This document shows positions 50,043 to 59,278 of a stretch of DNA of 64,000 nt, piece by piece. This DNA comes from JAEVLT01 sp964484065 (lineage in GTDB: Bacteria; Bacillota; Bacilli; Bacillales; Cytobacillaceae), in the NCBI GenBank assembly GCA_964484065.1, contig CAZAEW010000009.1, positions 1 to 64,000 of the forward strand, read 5' to 3'. Every line of letters begins with the position of its first letter. Position 1 is the first letter of the stretch. The notes under the pieces were generated by a model. That model worked only from the letters and a program-made list of their open reading frames with translations, ran no database searches and was not told where the DNA came from. The position numbers and the translations under genes were made by a program.

Positions 50043-52360
50043 TCAGCTGCAACCAAAACATCCAAATGGCGCACATCTCTTAACAATCGTTCTGTTACCG
50101 AACCTCTCGTGATTTCCTGCCAGCGGGTTCGGGCTGACTGTCCAATGATCACTTGCGTGGCTTTTTTTTCATTCATTTTCTTGACTAACATCTTAAAGAT
50201 AAGCCTGCGGTCATCGGCTTCATACACCTCAAATTTGCCACCCAAATTCTCGGTCAATCTCCGAATTTTCACGAGTATTTTTTCTTCCTGCTCACAGATT
50301 CCATTTTTTTTCTTTACATAAACAACATACCACTTCGCTTTTAAACGATATGCAATTCGGAATCCCCTGCGGATCAGACTTTCACTGTCATTTTGCAAAT
50401 TGATGCAGACGAAAATAACCTCTTGATTTCTCCAAGGCCCTCTTATGGTGCCTTTTCTCTCCCAAGCCTCAAGCCGTTCGTCAACATCATCTGCCACTTC
50501 CCTCAAGGCTAACTCTCTTAACGCGATAAGATTCCCCATTGTAAAAAAGTTATTTAGTGCCTGCTCAACCTTTTTGGCAGAATAAATCAACCCATCTTTT
50601 AGCCTGTCCCGCAAAGCATTAGGGGAAATATCAATTAATTCAATTTCATCCGCCCTCCGTAACATATGATCAGGAACGGTCTCCCGAACCTTTACTCCTG
50701 TTATTTGCTCCACGCTGTCATTCAAACTTTCCAGATGCTGAATATTCATAGTTGCAATAACAGAAATGCCTTTTTGTAAAATCTCCTGGACATCCATATA
50801 CCGTTTATCATGGCGGCTCCCGGGAACATTTGTATGAGCAAGCTCATCAATTAATACAACCTCCGGATTCCGGCTGATAATAGCATCCGTATCCATTTCT
50901 TCAAGAACCGTTCCTTTGTATTGAACTCTCTTCCTTGGAATCATTTCTAATGCCCCGACTTGGTCCCTTGTTTCTTTGCGCCCATGTGTTTCCAATAAGC
51001 CGATTACAACATCAATACCTCTTTTTTTCAGTTCATTCGCCTCGCGCAGCATCGTGTAGGTTTTCCCAACACCGGGGGCTGCTCCAACATACACTTTCAG
51101 AGTTCCATATTTAATTTTTTTTATTTCCTTTTGGACCTCCTGCAGTGTCATACGCCTAAAAGGGTCCAACTCTTTTTTGCTTTTATGAACAGTTGGAATG
51201 ACCCGTTTTCCATTCTTTTCTGTCCGATCTGCCATAATAAACACATCGATATTTCGGGAAAGACGAAGAATTTTTGTAATGATTGATCCATAAAGCATTT
51301 CTTCCCAGCGGGACCGTTTTGATTGTCCCATCACAATTCTTGTAACATGGTGCTTCATTGCGTACTGAACAATTTGCTTTGCCACCGACCTTCTTGATGC
51401 CGGCAATTCTTCAAATACTCCGCCGATTTTTTTGATAAGCTTAATAATCGAATTCTTGAAGGTTCTTTCATTTTGGGACAAATGTTTCCTTGTGAAGCAG
51501 ACAACCAGCAAATCCCCTCCTAATCTTTTGGCAATTTGCTGGCCTCTTCTTACTAAAATAGATCCATTCCAGTGATATTGGACGGTGACTAATATTTTTT
51601 CAGAGACACCTGATGGACCGCTCATTCCATGCTCCTCACGATACACGTCTAAGTCATCATCCACCTCATCTGCCAGAAATCTGAGAGCCAATTCACGCAA
51701 AACAGCGATGTTATTTCGGCGGAAGAATTTCTTTGATTCAGAATGTTCATTTTCCGCACCCTTGATCTCACCCTGCTTCAGTCTTTGCAGAATCACTTCC
51801 GGGGTAACATCCAGAAGCTTTACTTCATCCGCTAAATCCAATGTATCATCCGGTACAACGGAATCCACCTTAACCGTTCCGCCTGTCAGCTTGTCAGCCA
51901 ACTCACTAATACCGCCAAGTTCATATATGTTCACTGTTGTAATGACACTTATCTTATTGCTAATCAAATACTTAATATCATCTAAGCGAGTTGGCCGAAG
52001 TGCACCGGGACGATTTTGATGGGAAATTTCATCTATTAAAACAACCTCCGGATTTTGGGAGATAATCGCATCGATATTCAAGTCTTCCATTTCTTTTCCG
52101 TTCTTCCTCCATTTTATTGAAGGAATGATTTCAAGATTCCCAATTTGTTCTTTTGTTTTCGGATAATTATTAGGATTTATGATCCCGATAACGACGTCAA
52201 TCCCTCTTTTTTTCAACTGGTTTCCTTCCGTCAGCATATGGTAAGTTTTTCCCGATCCGCTTACGGCCCCTAGAATAATCTTTAAATGCCCTTTTTGCAT
52301 CTTTTGAATGGATAACAAGATTTCCTCTGCTGTCTTTCTGCGGTATACGTCCTCACTCAT
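49991..52360 (-). CDS. kdpD: Tandem KdpD-type sensor-domain protein without kinase domain
   Basis: 789 residues made of two copies of the KdpD N-terminal half (KdpD ATP-binding domain + USP-like domain). Copy 1 is about 1-405 with Walker A GAVSGSGKT (31-39) and a diverged acidic motif VVLIDEISHQNRPG; copy 2 is about 408-775 with canonical GAAPGVGKT and VVLIDELAHTNVPGSRHDKR. The DUF4118 membrane segment, HisKA and HATPase are all absent, and no kdpE is present. USP domains of KdpD bind c-di-AMP in S. aureus, so a sensor or allosteric role on KdpFABC is plausible. The last ~15 residues come from repeat copy C. Confidence 0.88.
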   Translation of the reverse strand: MSEDVYRRKTAEEILLSIQKMQKGHLKIILGAVSGSGKTYHMLTEGNQLKKRGIDVVIGIINPNNYPKTKEQIGNLEIIPSIKWRKNGKEMEDLNIDAIISQNPEVVLIDEISHQNRPGALRPTRLDDIKYLISNKISVITTVNIYELGGISELADKLTGGTVKVDSVVPDDTLDLADEVKLLDVTPEVILQRLKQGEIKGAENEHSESKKFFRRNNIAVLRELALRFLADEVDDDLDVYREEHGMSGPSGVSEKILVTVQYHWNGSILVRRGQQIAKRLGGDLLVVCFTRKHLSQNERTFKNSIIKLIKKIGGVFEELPASRRSVAKQIVQYAMKHHVTRIVMGQSKRSRWEEMLYGSIITKILRLSRNIDVFIMADRTEKNGKRVIPTVHKSKKELDPFRRMTLQEVQKEIKKIKYGTLKVYVGAAPGVGKTYTMLREANELKKRGIDVVIGLLETHGRKETRDQVGALEMIPRKRVQYKGTVLEEMDTDAIISRNPEVVLIDELAHTNVPGSRHDKRYMDVQEILQKGISVIATMNIQHLESLNDSVEQITGVKVRETVPDHMLRRADEIELIDISPNALRDRLKDGLIYSAKKVEQALNNFFTMGNLIALRELALREVADDVDERLEAWERKGTIRGPWRNQEVIFVCINLQNDSESLIRRGFRIAYRLKAKWYVVYVKKKNGICEQEEKILVKIRRLTENLGGKFEVYEADDRRLIFKMLVKKMNEKKATQVIIGQSARTRWQEITRGSVTERLLRDVRHLDVLVAADKVKLPVGGRVSFPTNG

Positions 52361-52417
52361 GGCCGCCAGCCCCTTGTTTAATCATAATTTGAAAAAAAAG
52401 AGGAAAATATCTACTCT

Positions 52418-52978
52418 TTACTTTATTTTTTGAAGTGCCAGGTTAAGTTCCAGGACATTGAGACGGGGTTCGCCAAAGATACCCAGTGACCGCTCTTTTG
52501 TATGTTTTTGAATTAACGAAAACACTTGGGTCGTTGAAAGCCCCCTCGCTTTTGCAATTCTAGGAACTTGGACTTTAGCTGTTTCAGGTGATATGTCCGG
52601 ATCCAAGCCAGATCCGGAAGCTGACACGAAATCAGCCGGAACGGAATTACCAGTAAAGTTATTGACTTTCCTCATGCCACTGATTACTTTTTCTTCATGA
52701 TCAACGTATTGATTCGAGGCGACCGCTGCATTTGTGCCTGCAGAAGCTTTTGGATTGTAATCTGCCGCCGATTCCCGGGAGTGAAACCATTCCGGTCCTT
52801 CAAAACGCTGAGCTATCAGCTCTGAGCCTAACATCTTTCCATTTTTTGTTATCAAACTTCCTTCTGCCTTTTTTGGAAAAAGCAGCTGTGCCATTCCCGT
52901 TGTGAATAATGGATAAACCAAACCGCAGAGCAACATTAAAACCAGAGCTGTTCGAAGTGCGATCAGGATCGATTTCAT
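52418..52978 (-). CDS. kdpC: KdpC, potassium-transporting ATPase subunit C
   Basis: 186-residue KdpC: an N-terminal membrane helix (about 5-27) and a periplasm-facing soluble domain with SRESAADYNPKASAGTN and ASGSGLDPDISPE. GGGTGG lies 7 nt before the ATG at 52976-52978. It sits between kdpB and the KdpD-like gene. Confidence 0.94.
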   Translation of the reverse strand: MKSILIALRTALVLMLLCGLVYPLFTTGMAQLLFPKKAEGSLITKNGKMLGSELIAQRFEGPEWFHSRESAADYNPKASAGTNAAVASNQYVDHEEKVISGMRKVNNFTGNSVPADFVSASGSGLDPDISPETAKVQVPRIAKARGLSTTQVFSLIQKHTKERSLGIFGEPRLNVLELNLALQKIK

Positions 52979-52999
52979 ATTACCGCCACCCATCTATTA

Positions 53000-55039
53000 T
53001 CAAACTAAATGTAAGGATGTGACTGCCAAATCAATAATCTTTATCCCGATAAAAGGTACAATTACTCCTCCTAATCCATATATAAGCAGGTTGCGGGCAA
53101 GAAGCCTGCTTGCATCCATTGCTTTATAGCCAACCCCTCTCATTGCAATCGGAATGAGAAGAAGGATAATAATGGCATTAAAAATCAGAGCAGACAGCAG
53201 GGCTGATTTAGGGGAGCCCAGTGCCATGATGTTTAGCGCCTGCAACTGAGGTACAGCGGTAATAAAAAGTGCCGGGATAATAGCAAAATATTTAGCAATA
53301 TCATTTGAAATCGAAAAGGTCGTCAGAGCCCCTCTCGTAATTAATAATTGTTTGCCAATCCCGATAACAGAAAGCAGCTTGGTAGGATCCGAATCTAAAT
53401 CAATCATATTTGCCGCTTCTTTTGCAGCCATTGTTCCTGAATTCATCGCCAGGCCAACATCTGCCTGTGCAAGTGCCGGGGCATCATTCGTTCCATCTCC
53501 AGTCATCGCTACAAGTTTTCCCTGTTCTTGTTCCCTCTTGATCGCCTGAATTTTATCATCCGGTCTGGCTTCAGCGATATATTCATCGACCCCTGCCTCA
53601 TTTGCAATCGTCGCTGCCGTCAGGGGATTGTCACCCGTGCACATAATGGTTTTAATCCCCATCGCCCGAAGCTCCTCAAACCTTTCCTTTAAGCCCGGTT
53701 TAACGGTATCTTTTAAATAAATAAGTCCATAAACCATATTATTAACGCTCACCACCAAAGGAGTCCCTCCTGCTTTTGCAATGGTATCCGCTTTTTCGTC
53801 AAGATCCGGAGGAATAACCCCTTTCAGGGAAGCAACTTCATTTTTAATGGCTTGAATGGCACCTTTTCGTATGGCGGTTCCGTCCTTTAACGTTAGACCG
53901 GACATCCGGGTTTCAGCAGTGAATTCCATTACCTCAGCATCGCGATAATTTTCTTCTCCCCATGAAGTTCCAAGCCTTTGGGCTAATTCAACAATCGAGC
54001 GTCCTTCAGGAGTATCATCTTTAACTGATGCTTTTAAGGCAGCAAACGTTATTTCTTCAAGGGAATGATTCCCGACAGGAATAAATTCGCTTGCCATCCT
54101 GTTCCCAAATGTAATCGTCCCTGTTTTATCAAGGATCATTGTATTGATATCACCGGCAGCTTCTACTGCTTTCCCTGACATCGCCAGAACATTAAATTGC
54201 GTAACCCTGTTCATTCCCGCAATTCCGATTGCAGACAGCAAGCCTCCGATTGTTGTCGGAATCAAACAGACTAAAAGAGCAATTAATGTTGCTACATCTA
54301 AATTTACCTTTATGTAATGAGCGATGGGGACGAGTGTCATAATCACAAACATAAATATCAAAGTTAAAACAGCCAATAATGAAGTAAGGGCAATTTCATT
54401 CGGTGTCTTTTGGCGGATTGCCCCTTCAACCAGTGAAATCATCCGGTCCAGGAATGATTCTCCCGGGTCTGTTAAGATTTCAACTAGAATCCGGTCGGAA
54501 ACCACTCTTGTTCCCCCCGTTACGGAAGAAAAGTCTCCGCCTGCCTCTTTAATAACCGGGGCGGATTCCCCTGTTATCGCAGATTCGTCTATGGAAGCAA
54601 GCCCTTCAATAATTTCTCCATCTGAAGGAATAATTTCACCCATTTCTACGAGAACAATGTCACCCTTATGCAGGGATGTGGATGAAACCTCTTTGTAGCT
54701 CCCATCCTTTTGTTTTACTCTTGCTGTTAATTCTGATTTTGTTTTCCGAAGTGTATCTGCCTGAGCCTTTCCCCGTCCTTCTGCCAGTGCTTCTGCAAAA
54801 TTGGCAAAAAGAACAGTAAAAAGAAGAATGGAGAAAACAGCTGCATTATATCCTCTTCCAACCGTACTTGTCCCAAAGACGTTTGGATTGATGAAAAGGA
54901 GCATTGTCACAAATGTTCCCACCTCGACAACAAACATAACCGGGTTTTTGATCATCGTTAAAGGGTTTAGTTTTATAAATGAATGAATCACCGAACTGAT
55001 GATAAGCTCTTTCGACATTAATTTGCTTTGCCTTTTCAT
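53000..55039 (-). CDS. kdpB: KdpB, potassium-transporting P-type ATPase subunit B
   Basis: Catalytic ATPase of the high-affinity K+ pump, 679 residues. Phosphorylation motif DKTGTITFGN, actuator TGES, hinge MTGDGTNDAPALAQADVG and KdpB-specific GKAVEAAGDINTMILD are all present. AGGAGGGGG precedes the ATG. Between kdpA and kdpC with short gaps, so one operon. Confidence 0.96.
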   Translation of the reverse strand: MKRQSKLMSKELIISSVIHSFIKLNPLTMIKNPVMFVVEVGTFVTMLLFINPNVFGTSTVGRGYNAAVFSILLFTVLFANFAEALAEGRGKAQADTLRKTKSELTARVKQKDGSYKEVSSTSLHKGDIVLVEMGEIIPSDGEIIEGLASIDESAITGESAPVIKEAGGDFSSVTGGTRVVSDRILVEILTDPGESFLDRMISLVEGAIRQKTPNEIALTSLLAVLTLIFMFVIMTLVPIAHYIKVNLDVATLIALLVCLIPTTIGGLLSAIGIAGMNRVTQFNVLAMSGKAVEAAGDINTMILDKTGTITFGNRMASEFIPVGNHSLEEITFAALKASVKDDTPEGRSIVELAQRLGTSWGEENYRDAEVMEFTAETRMSGLTLKDGTAIRKGAIQAIKNEVASLKGVIPPDLDEKADTIAKAGGTPLVVSVNNMVYGLIYLKDTVKPGLKERFEELRAMGIKTIMCTGDNPLTAATIANEAGVDEYIAEARPDDKIQAIKREQEQGKLVAMTGDGTNDAPALAQADVGLAMNSGTMAAKEAANMIDLDSDPTKLLSVIGIGKQLLITRGALTTFSISNDIAKYFAIIPALFITAVPQLQALNIMALGSPKSALLSALIFNAIIILLLIPIAMRGVGYKAMDASRLLARNLLIYGLGGVIVPFIGIKIIDLAVTSLHLV

Positions 55040-55070
55040 AAGGCCCCCTCCTCAAATAACCGTTCCATTT

Positions 55071-56750
55071 TTACGGATGCATTCCGAGCAGTTCAGATGC
55101 CGGCCCAAGTGCAAGTGCAGGGAAGAAGGTTAATGCGCCAATCACAATCATGATCACAACTAAAATGGTTGAAAACATGAGCGTATCCGTGCGAAATGTT
55201 CCGGAGGATGTCTCCACCATTTTCTTTTTCGAAAAAGAACCGGCCATCGCCAGCATGGCAATAAAAGAGATATACCTGCCAAACAGCATGACAATTCCTA
55301 ATAAACTATTAAAAAAGGCTGTATTCGATTTTAGTCCGGCAAACGCAGAGCCATTGTTGGCTGCTGCTGATGTAAACGCGTACAAAACTTCTGTCAGCCC
55401 ATGATATCCGGAATTTGCAATCGATGAGATTGCCTGGGAATTCGTTAAAGCAATCGCCGCCGGTACTAAAATGACCACCGGATGAACGAGCAGGGCAATG
55501 GACGCAAGCTTCACTTCTTTTGCTTCAATTTTTTTCCCTAAAAACTCAGGCGTCCGTCCTACCATTAAGCCACAAATAAATACCGTTAAAATGACGTAAA
55601 GGAGGATATTCAACAGTCCGGCTCCTTCACCGCCAAAAACGTTATTCAGCATCATTTGCGAAAGCGGAACTAATCCGCCAATCGGCGTTAATGATTCATG
55701 CATATTATTCACTGAACCTGTAGTTGCCGATGTGGTCACTTCGGTAAACAAGGCGGACTGCGCGATGCCGAAGCGTACCTCTTTCCCTTCCATATTTCCG
55801 TGCACCCCAAGCGCATTTAAGGCTGGCGTTCCATTGTATTCCGCCATAAAAATAATGGAAAGAAAGACAATAAAAATGGTGCCAACCGCAACAAATAAGG
55901 ATATGCCCTGCCGTTTGTTTTTAATCATGATCCCAAACGCGTAAATCAGAGATGTTGGCAGTAAAAGCATGCAAAGGATATAGACAAGATTCGTTAATGG
56001 AGTTGGATTTTCAAATGGATGCGCAGCATTGGTGCCGAAGAAGCCGCCCCCATTTGTGCCAATATGCTTAATTGCTTCTAGGGAAGCTACAGGACCCCGG
56101 GTTATATATTGACTGATTCCCTCTAAAGTTTCGGCATGGGCAGCGCCGCGGAGTGTCTGCGGTGTGCCTTGAAAGACTAAAAATATGGAAACAATGATGG
56201 ATAACGGAAGCAATATTCGTGTAATCGAACGGACGAGATCCACATAAAAATTGCCGAGATAACCTTGACGGCCCGTTAAGCCTCGTATAAATGCGATGGC
56301 TGCAGCAAGCCCTGTTGCTGCAGATGTAAACATGGGAAACGTGATCGCCGCCATTTGCGACAGGTACGACAGTGAACTTTCCCCGCTGTATGCCTGCCAG
56401 TTTGTATTCGTCATAAATGAGATTGCTGTATTGAAAGCTAAACCCGGCCCCATATCTTTCATACCGTCCGGATTAAACGGAAGATGACTTTGCACTCTTA
56501 ATAGAATATAAATAAAAAGAATCATAATAAAATTGCTTAACAGGAGATGGAAAACATATTGTTTCCACCCCATCATTTCATTTTTATTAATTCCAGTCAG
56601 CCGAAATATAACCTTCTCGGCAGGCGCAAACACTTTATCCAAACCCGTGGGCTCGTAATCAAATGCTTTAACAAGATAAATGCCAACAGGTTTCACCAGC
56701 AAGATGGCCAAAAACAGGGTTATCACGATTTGAATAACTCCTTGTGTCAT
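55071..56750 (-). CDS. kdpA: KdpA, potassium-transporting ATPase subunit A (K+ channel-like)
   Basis: K+-selective membrane subunit, 559 residues, about ten helices. The four selectivity-filter regions are recognisable: TNTNWQAYSGE, GTNGGGFFGTNAAHPFENP, TSATTGSVNNMHESL and AAANNGSAFAG. High-affinity uptake under K+ limitation. Follows kdpF directly. Confidence 0.96.
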   Translation of the reverse strand: MTQGVIQIVITLFLAILLVKPVGIYLVKAFDYEPTGLDKVFAPAEKVIFRLTGINKNEMMGWKQYVFHLLLSNFIMILFIYILLRVQSHLPFNPDGMKDMGPGLAFNTAISFMTNTNWQAYSGESSLSYLSQMAAITFPMFTSAATGLAAAIAFIRGLTGRQGYLGNFYVDLVRSITRILLPLSIIVSIFLVFQGTPQTLRGAAHAETLEGISQYITRGPVASLEAIKHIGTNGGGFFGTNAAHPFENPTPLTNLVYILCMLLLPTSLIYAFGIMIKNKRQGISLFVAVGTIFIVFLSIIFMAEYNGTPALNALGVHGNMEGKEVRFGIAQSALFTEVTTSATTGSVNNMHESLTPIGGLVPLSQMMLNNVFGGEGAGLLNILLYVILTVFICGLMVGRTPEFLGKKIEAKEVKLASIALLVHPVVILVPAAIALTNSQAISSIANSGYHGLTEVLYAFTSAAANNGSAFAGLKSNTAFFNSLLGIVMLFGRYISFIAMLAMAGSFSKKKMVETSSGTFRTDTLMFSTILVVIMIVIGALTFFPALALGPASELLGMHP

Positions 56751-56791
56751 TTTGACCGCACCCCTTCCTTTGTAAAGCAGCTTTTTCCCGT

Positions 56792-56869
56792 CTAAAATTT
56801 CTCTGGCTTTATTAATACGAACAATAAATAAATGATAATCGCACCGCCAATCAATCCCGGAATCAGCAT
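56792..56869 (-). CDS. kdpF: KdpF, small membrane subunit
   Basis: 25-residue peptide: one hydrophobic helix (LIGGAIIIYLLFVLI) ending in KPEKF, the KdpF hallmark. AGGGAGG lies about 10 nt before the ATG at 56867-56869. It lies 41 nt before kdpA. KdpF lies at the KdpA interface and stabilises the complex. Confidence 0.85.
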   Translation of the reverse strand: MLIPGLIGGAIIIYLLFVLIKPEKF

Positions 56870-56884
56870 GCCAGATGCGCCTCC

Positions 56885-56971
56885 CTATGCTTTTTCACAA
56901 AATAACAAGAATCCCCAAAGAAGAGCAAAAATCAAAATAATGAGTCCGATTGCAAGAAAATCATTCAACAT
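56885..56971 (-). CDS. Tiny membrane peptide at the head of the kdp operon
   Basis: 28 residues, MLNDFLAIG followed by a hydrophobic helix and the end WGFLLFCEKA. AAGGTGA lies 6 nt before the ATG. Immediately upstream of kdpF, on the same transcript. It is not KdpF itself; it may be a leader peptide or an extra small subunit. I know no name for it. Confidence 0.65.
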   Translation of the reverse strand: MLNDFLAIGLIILIFALLWGFLLFCEKA

Positions 56972-57014
56972 TCTTTTCACCTTCTATTAATACTGATCAA
57001 TAGAATAAAAAAAT

Positions 57015-57152
57015 AGACCAATGCAGCTTTTTTCCAATTTAAATCAACAAATGGGTACAATATCCATAATAAAAATATCTAAAGATAATTTATTAAGGAA
57101 ATTGGCTGCCAAAAATTGATCAATATATTGGAAAAAAAGAATACATTGGTCT
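57015..57152 (-). promoter_or_regulatory. kdp leader with terminator-like and competing hairpins
   Basis: The 504-nt gap 56972-57475 separates kdp from the divergent DUF445 gene. On the minus strand AGACCAATG (57144-57152) can pair with CATTGGTCT (57015-57023), which is followed directly by ATTTTTTTATT, an intrinsic-terminator pattern with a long loop. A competing pair GCAGC-CAATTT / AAATTG-...-GCTGC uses the same 3' segment. A -10 TATAAT (57242-57247, minus strand) with TTGATA 15 bp upstream could start the leader. This looks like an attenuator. It does not resemble the ydaO c-di-AMP riboswitch as I know it. Confidence 0.45.
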
Positions 57153-57475
57153 ATGCTGCGTCATATACAGTTAAAGAATCAGACGCTCTATTTCCCTTAT
57201 TCTTTTTTCAAAATTAATGACATTCTTCTAAAATGTTCATCATTATAGGAATCAAATATTATTATCAATCTTTATTCTAGGCGTTTATTTTAAATTTGTA
57301 AAATACAAATTAAAGATACTTTTCGACCTTTTTTTCTGGCTCCAGGTCAAACATTTTATGGAAATGATCCGTCGAATCGACTATAATATTAAGGTTTCAT
57401 ATCACTCAAAATTGCATTTTTCAGCAGGATTCCCGATAATGATTTTAGATTAATAAAAAGTTGAGGTATATAAAA

Positions 57476-58732
57476 ATGGCAAAGAAGACGAAAAAGTCGC
57501 AGCATTTAGCCACCATTTCTCTTTCTGTCATGGCAGCAGGATTTGTTGGCACAATCCCCTTTCAGGACACGCTTTGGGGCTCGATTCTGCAAGGGGGATT
57601 TGAATCCGGCTTAGTCGGCGGATTGGCGGATTGGTTTGCCGTTACCGCACTGTTCCGGCACCCTTTAGGCATCCCAATCCCGCATACGGCTCTCTTGCCA
57701 AAGAACCGTGATAAAATAACGAAAAAAATTATTTCGATGCTGGAGAATGACTGGCTGACAAAAGAAAGCATCAGTGAAAAAATAAAGAGCTTCCGTTTTA
57801 CCGAAGTGCTCCTTCCCCTGTTGGATAAGGAGAAAGGATCTGATGCTGTCAGAAAAACTTCCATCACCTTAATCAAAAAGATAATTCAGAACATTGATAC
57901 AAATAAGCTGGCTCCGATTATTGAAAAAGAACTGAAATCACAGCTTCATGCCTTTGATCTTCAGGAGTTATTGCCAAAGACCATTGACCAAATCACAATG
58001 CGAAAATACGATGAAAAAGCTCTCGATTATGTGCTTGATGAAATCAGCAATTGGGCAGAACAGGACAGTACGAAAAAACGACTGGGCACAATGGCGGTCG
58101 ACGCGATTGAAAATATTAAAGCGGACGGTTTTATGCAATTTGCATTAAAATCATTCAGCAACCTTGTCAATGAAGAAAAACTGGGCAATATCATCCAATC
58201 GCTTATTCAAAAAGGAATTTCCAGTTTCCGGGACCCGTTCAATCAAAACAGAATTACCTTGCTCGCGAGTATAAATAAGAAACTGCAAAACATTAAAAGT
58301 GATGAAAAACTGATTAAAGAGTTAAATGATTGGAAAACAGAGCTAATTGACGAATGGCAGATGGAAAATAAGATTGTTGATTTTCTGGTGAAAATCCAGA
58401 AAAGAGCTATGGATTTCATCGAGGAGCCTGGTTTCTTTGATCAGTTTATTCTGCCTTTTATCACAAAGGCCTTGACGGATCTTAAGGGAAATTCCGACAG
58501 AATCGAACAAATTGAAAATTGGCTGCAAAAACAAGCGAATATTTTGGTTGATAAAAATCATTCGAAAATTGGCAAACTAGTTGAGGAAAACCTTGCCAAG
58601 CTGGATGAAAAAACGTTAATTGATATGCTTGAAAATAATGTCGGCAAAGATCTGCAATGGATTCGTGTAAACGGAGCTATCTGCGGATTTTTAATCGGGC
58701 TTGTTTTGGTTGGAGTTCGAACATTGTTTTAG
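57476..58732 (+). CDS. DUF445 (YjiN-type) membrane-associated protein
   Basis: 418-residue DUF445 protein. An N-terminal hydrophobic region with GFVGTIPFQDTLWGSILQGG and the family signature GGLADWFAVTALFRHPLGIP, a long helical middle (about 80-390) and a C-terminal membrane helix (CGFLIGLVLVGVRTLF). It is longer than and distinct from B. subtilis YheB, closer to E. coli YjiN. GAGGT precedes the ATG at 57476. Function unknown. Divergent from kdp. Confidence 0.85.
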   Translation: MAKKTKKSQHLATISLSVMAAGFVGTIPFQDTLWGSILQGGFESGLVGGLADWFAVTALFRHPLGIPIPHTALLPKNRDKITKKIISMLENDWLTKESISEKIKSFRFTEVLLPLLDKEKGSDAVRKTSITLIKKIIQNIDTNKLAPIIEKELKSQLHAFDLQELLPKTIDQITMRKYDEKALDYVLDEISNWAEQDSTKKRLGTMAVDAIENIKADGFMQFALKSFSNLVNEEKLGNIIQSLIQKGISSFRDPFNQNRITLLASINKKLQNIKSDEKLIKELNDWKTELIDEWQMENKIVDFLVKIQKRAMDFIEEPGFFDQFILPFITKALTDLKGNSDRIEQIENWLQKQANILVDKNHSKIGKLVEENLAKLDEKTLIDMLENNVGKDLQWIRVNGAICGFLIGLVLVGVRTLF

Positions 58733-58737
58733 ATACT

Positions 58738-58772
58738 AGGCTGTCTTGAAATTCAAGGCAGCCTGCTTTTTA
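58738..58772 (+). terminator. Terminator after the DUF445 gene
   Basis: AGGCTGTCTTGAA / TTCAAGGCAGCCT followed by GCTTTTTAT. Confidence 0.88.
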
Positions 58773-58848
58773 TATTTATGGTCTTTTTCCATGGAAATCC
58801 TCATATTTACTACTGTAGTTATCTTTTTATTAAATAGGAGGCGGTTCC

Positions 58849-59217
58849 ATGGGTATTAGGCTTATTAAGATTTCTTCAGTGTATTTTGTCATTGGGGTTC
58901 TAATTGGGTTGATTATGTCATTTACAGAAGAATTCAACTTCAGACCGGTCCACGTTCACATTAATCTGCTGGGATGGACAGCATTAACCCTGGCGGGCTT
59001 AATCTATGTCGCTTTCCCAAATGCCGCGGAAACAGCATTGGCTAAATGGCATTTCTGGCTCCATAATATTGGCCTGCCTGTTATGATGATTGCACTGGCC
59101 TTCCTTGTAACCGGATCCCATTGGGCCGGACCGATTGTTGGAGTCGGCGGTGTGTTAACAAGTCTTGGCGTTATTCTTTTTGCGATTAATATATTCCGAA
59201 CTTTAAGATCAGCATAG
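58849..59217 (+). CDS. Small haem-copper-oxidase-like membrane protein
   Basis: 122-residue protein with four membrane helices (about 8-25, 40-58, 73-93, 97-117) and the His pair RPVHVHINLLGW. This fits short proteins related to the N-terminal part of haem-copper oxidase subunit I (CcoN/NorB-like), annotated in Bacillus as cytochrome oxidase-like. Too short to be an oxidase; it may bind haem. GGAGGCGG precedes the ATG. Monocistronic. Confidence 0.75.
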   Translation: MGIRLIKISSVYFVIGVLIGLIMSFTEEFNFRPVHVHINLLGWTALTLAGLIYVAFPNAAETALAKWHFWLHNIGLPVMMIALAFLVTGSHWAGPIVGVGGVLTSLGVILFAINIFRTLRSA

Positions 59218-59243
59218 TGTCCTAATCTACTATTATTCGATTT

Positions 59244-59277
59244 AAAAAGGCTGCCTTTTCAAAAGACAGCCTTTTTT
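59244..59277. terminator. Bidirectional terminator
   Basis: AAAAAGGCTGCCTTTT / AAAAGACAGCCTTTTT between two converging genes. Confidence 0.88.
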
Positions 59278-59278
59278 A

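Noticed and set aside
49991..52360. Complete KdpD sensor kinase
   Set aside because: No DUF4118 membrane segment and no H-box, N-box or G-box of a histidine kinase is present.
57015..57152. ydaO-type c-di-AMP riboswitch in the kdp leader
   Set aside because: The region is AT-rich and lacks the conserved G-rich cores expected of that riboswitch; only a plain attenuator-like pairing is visible.
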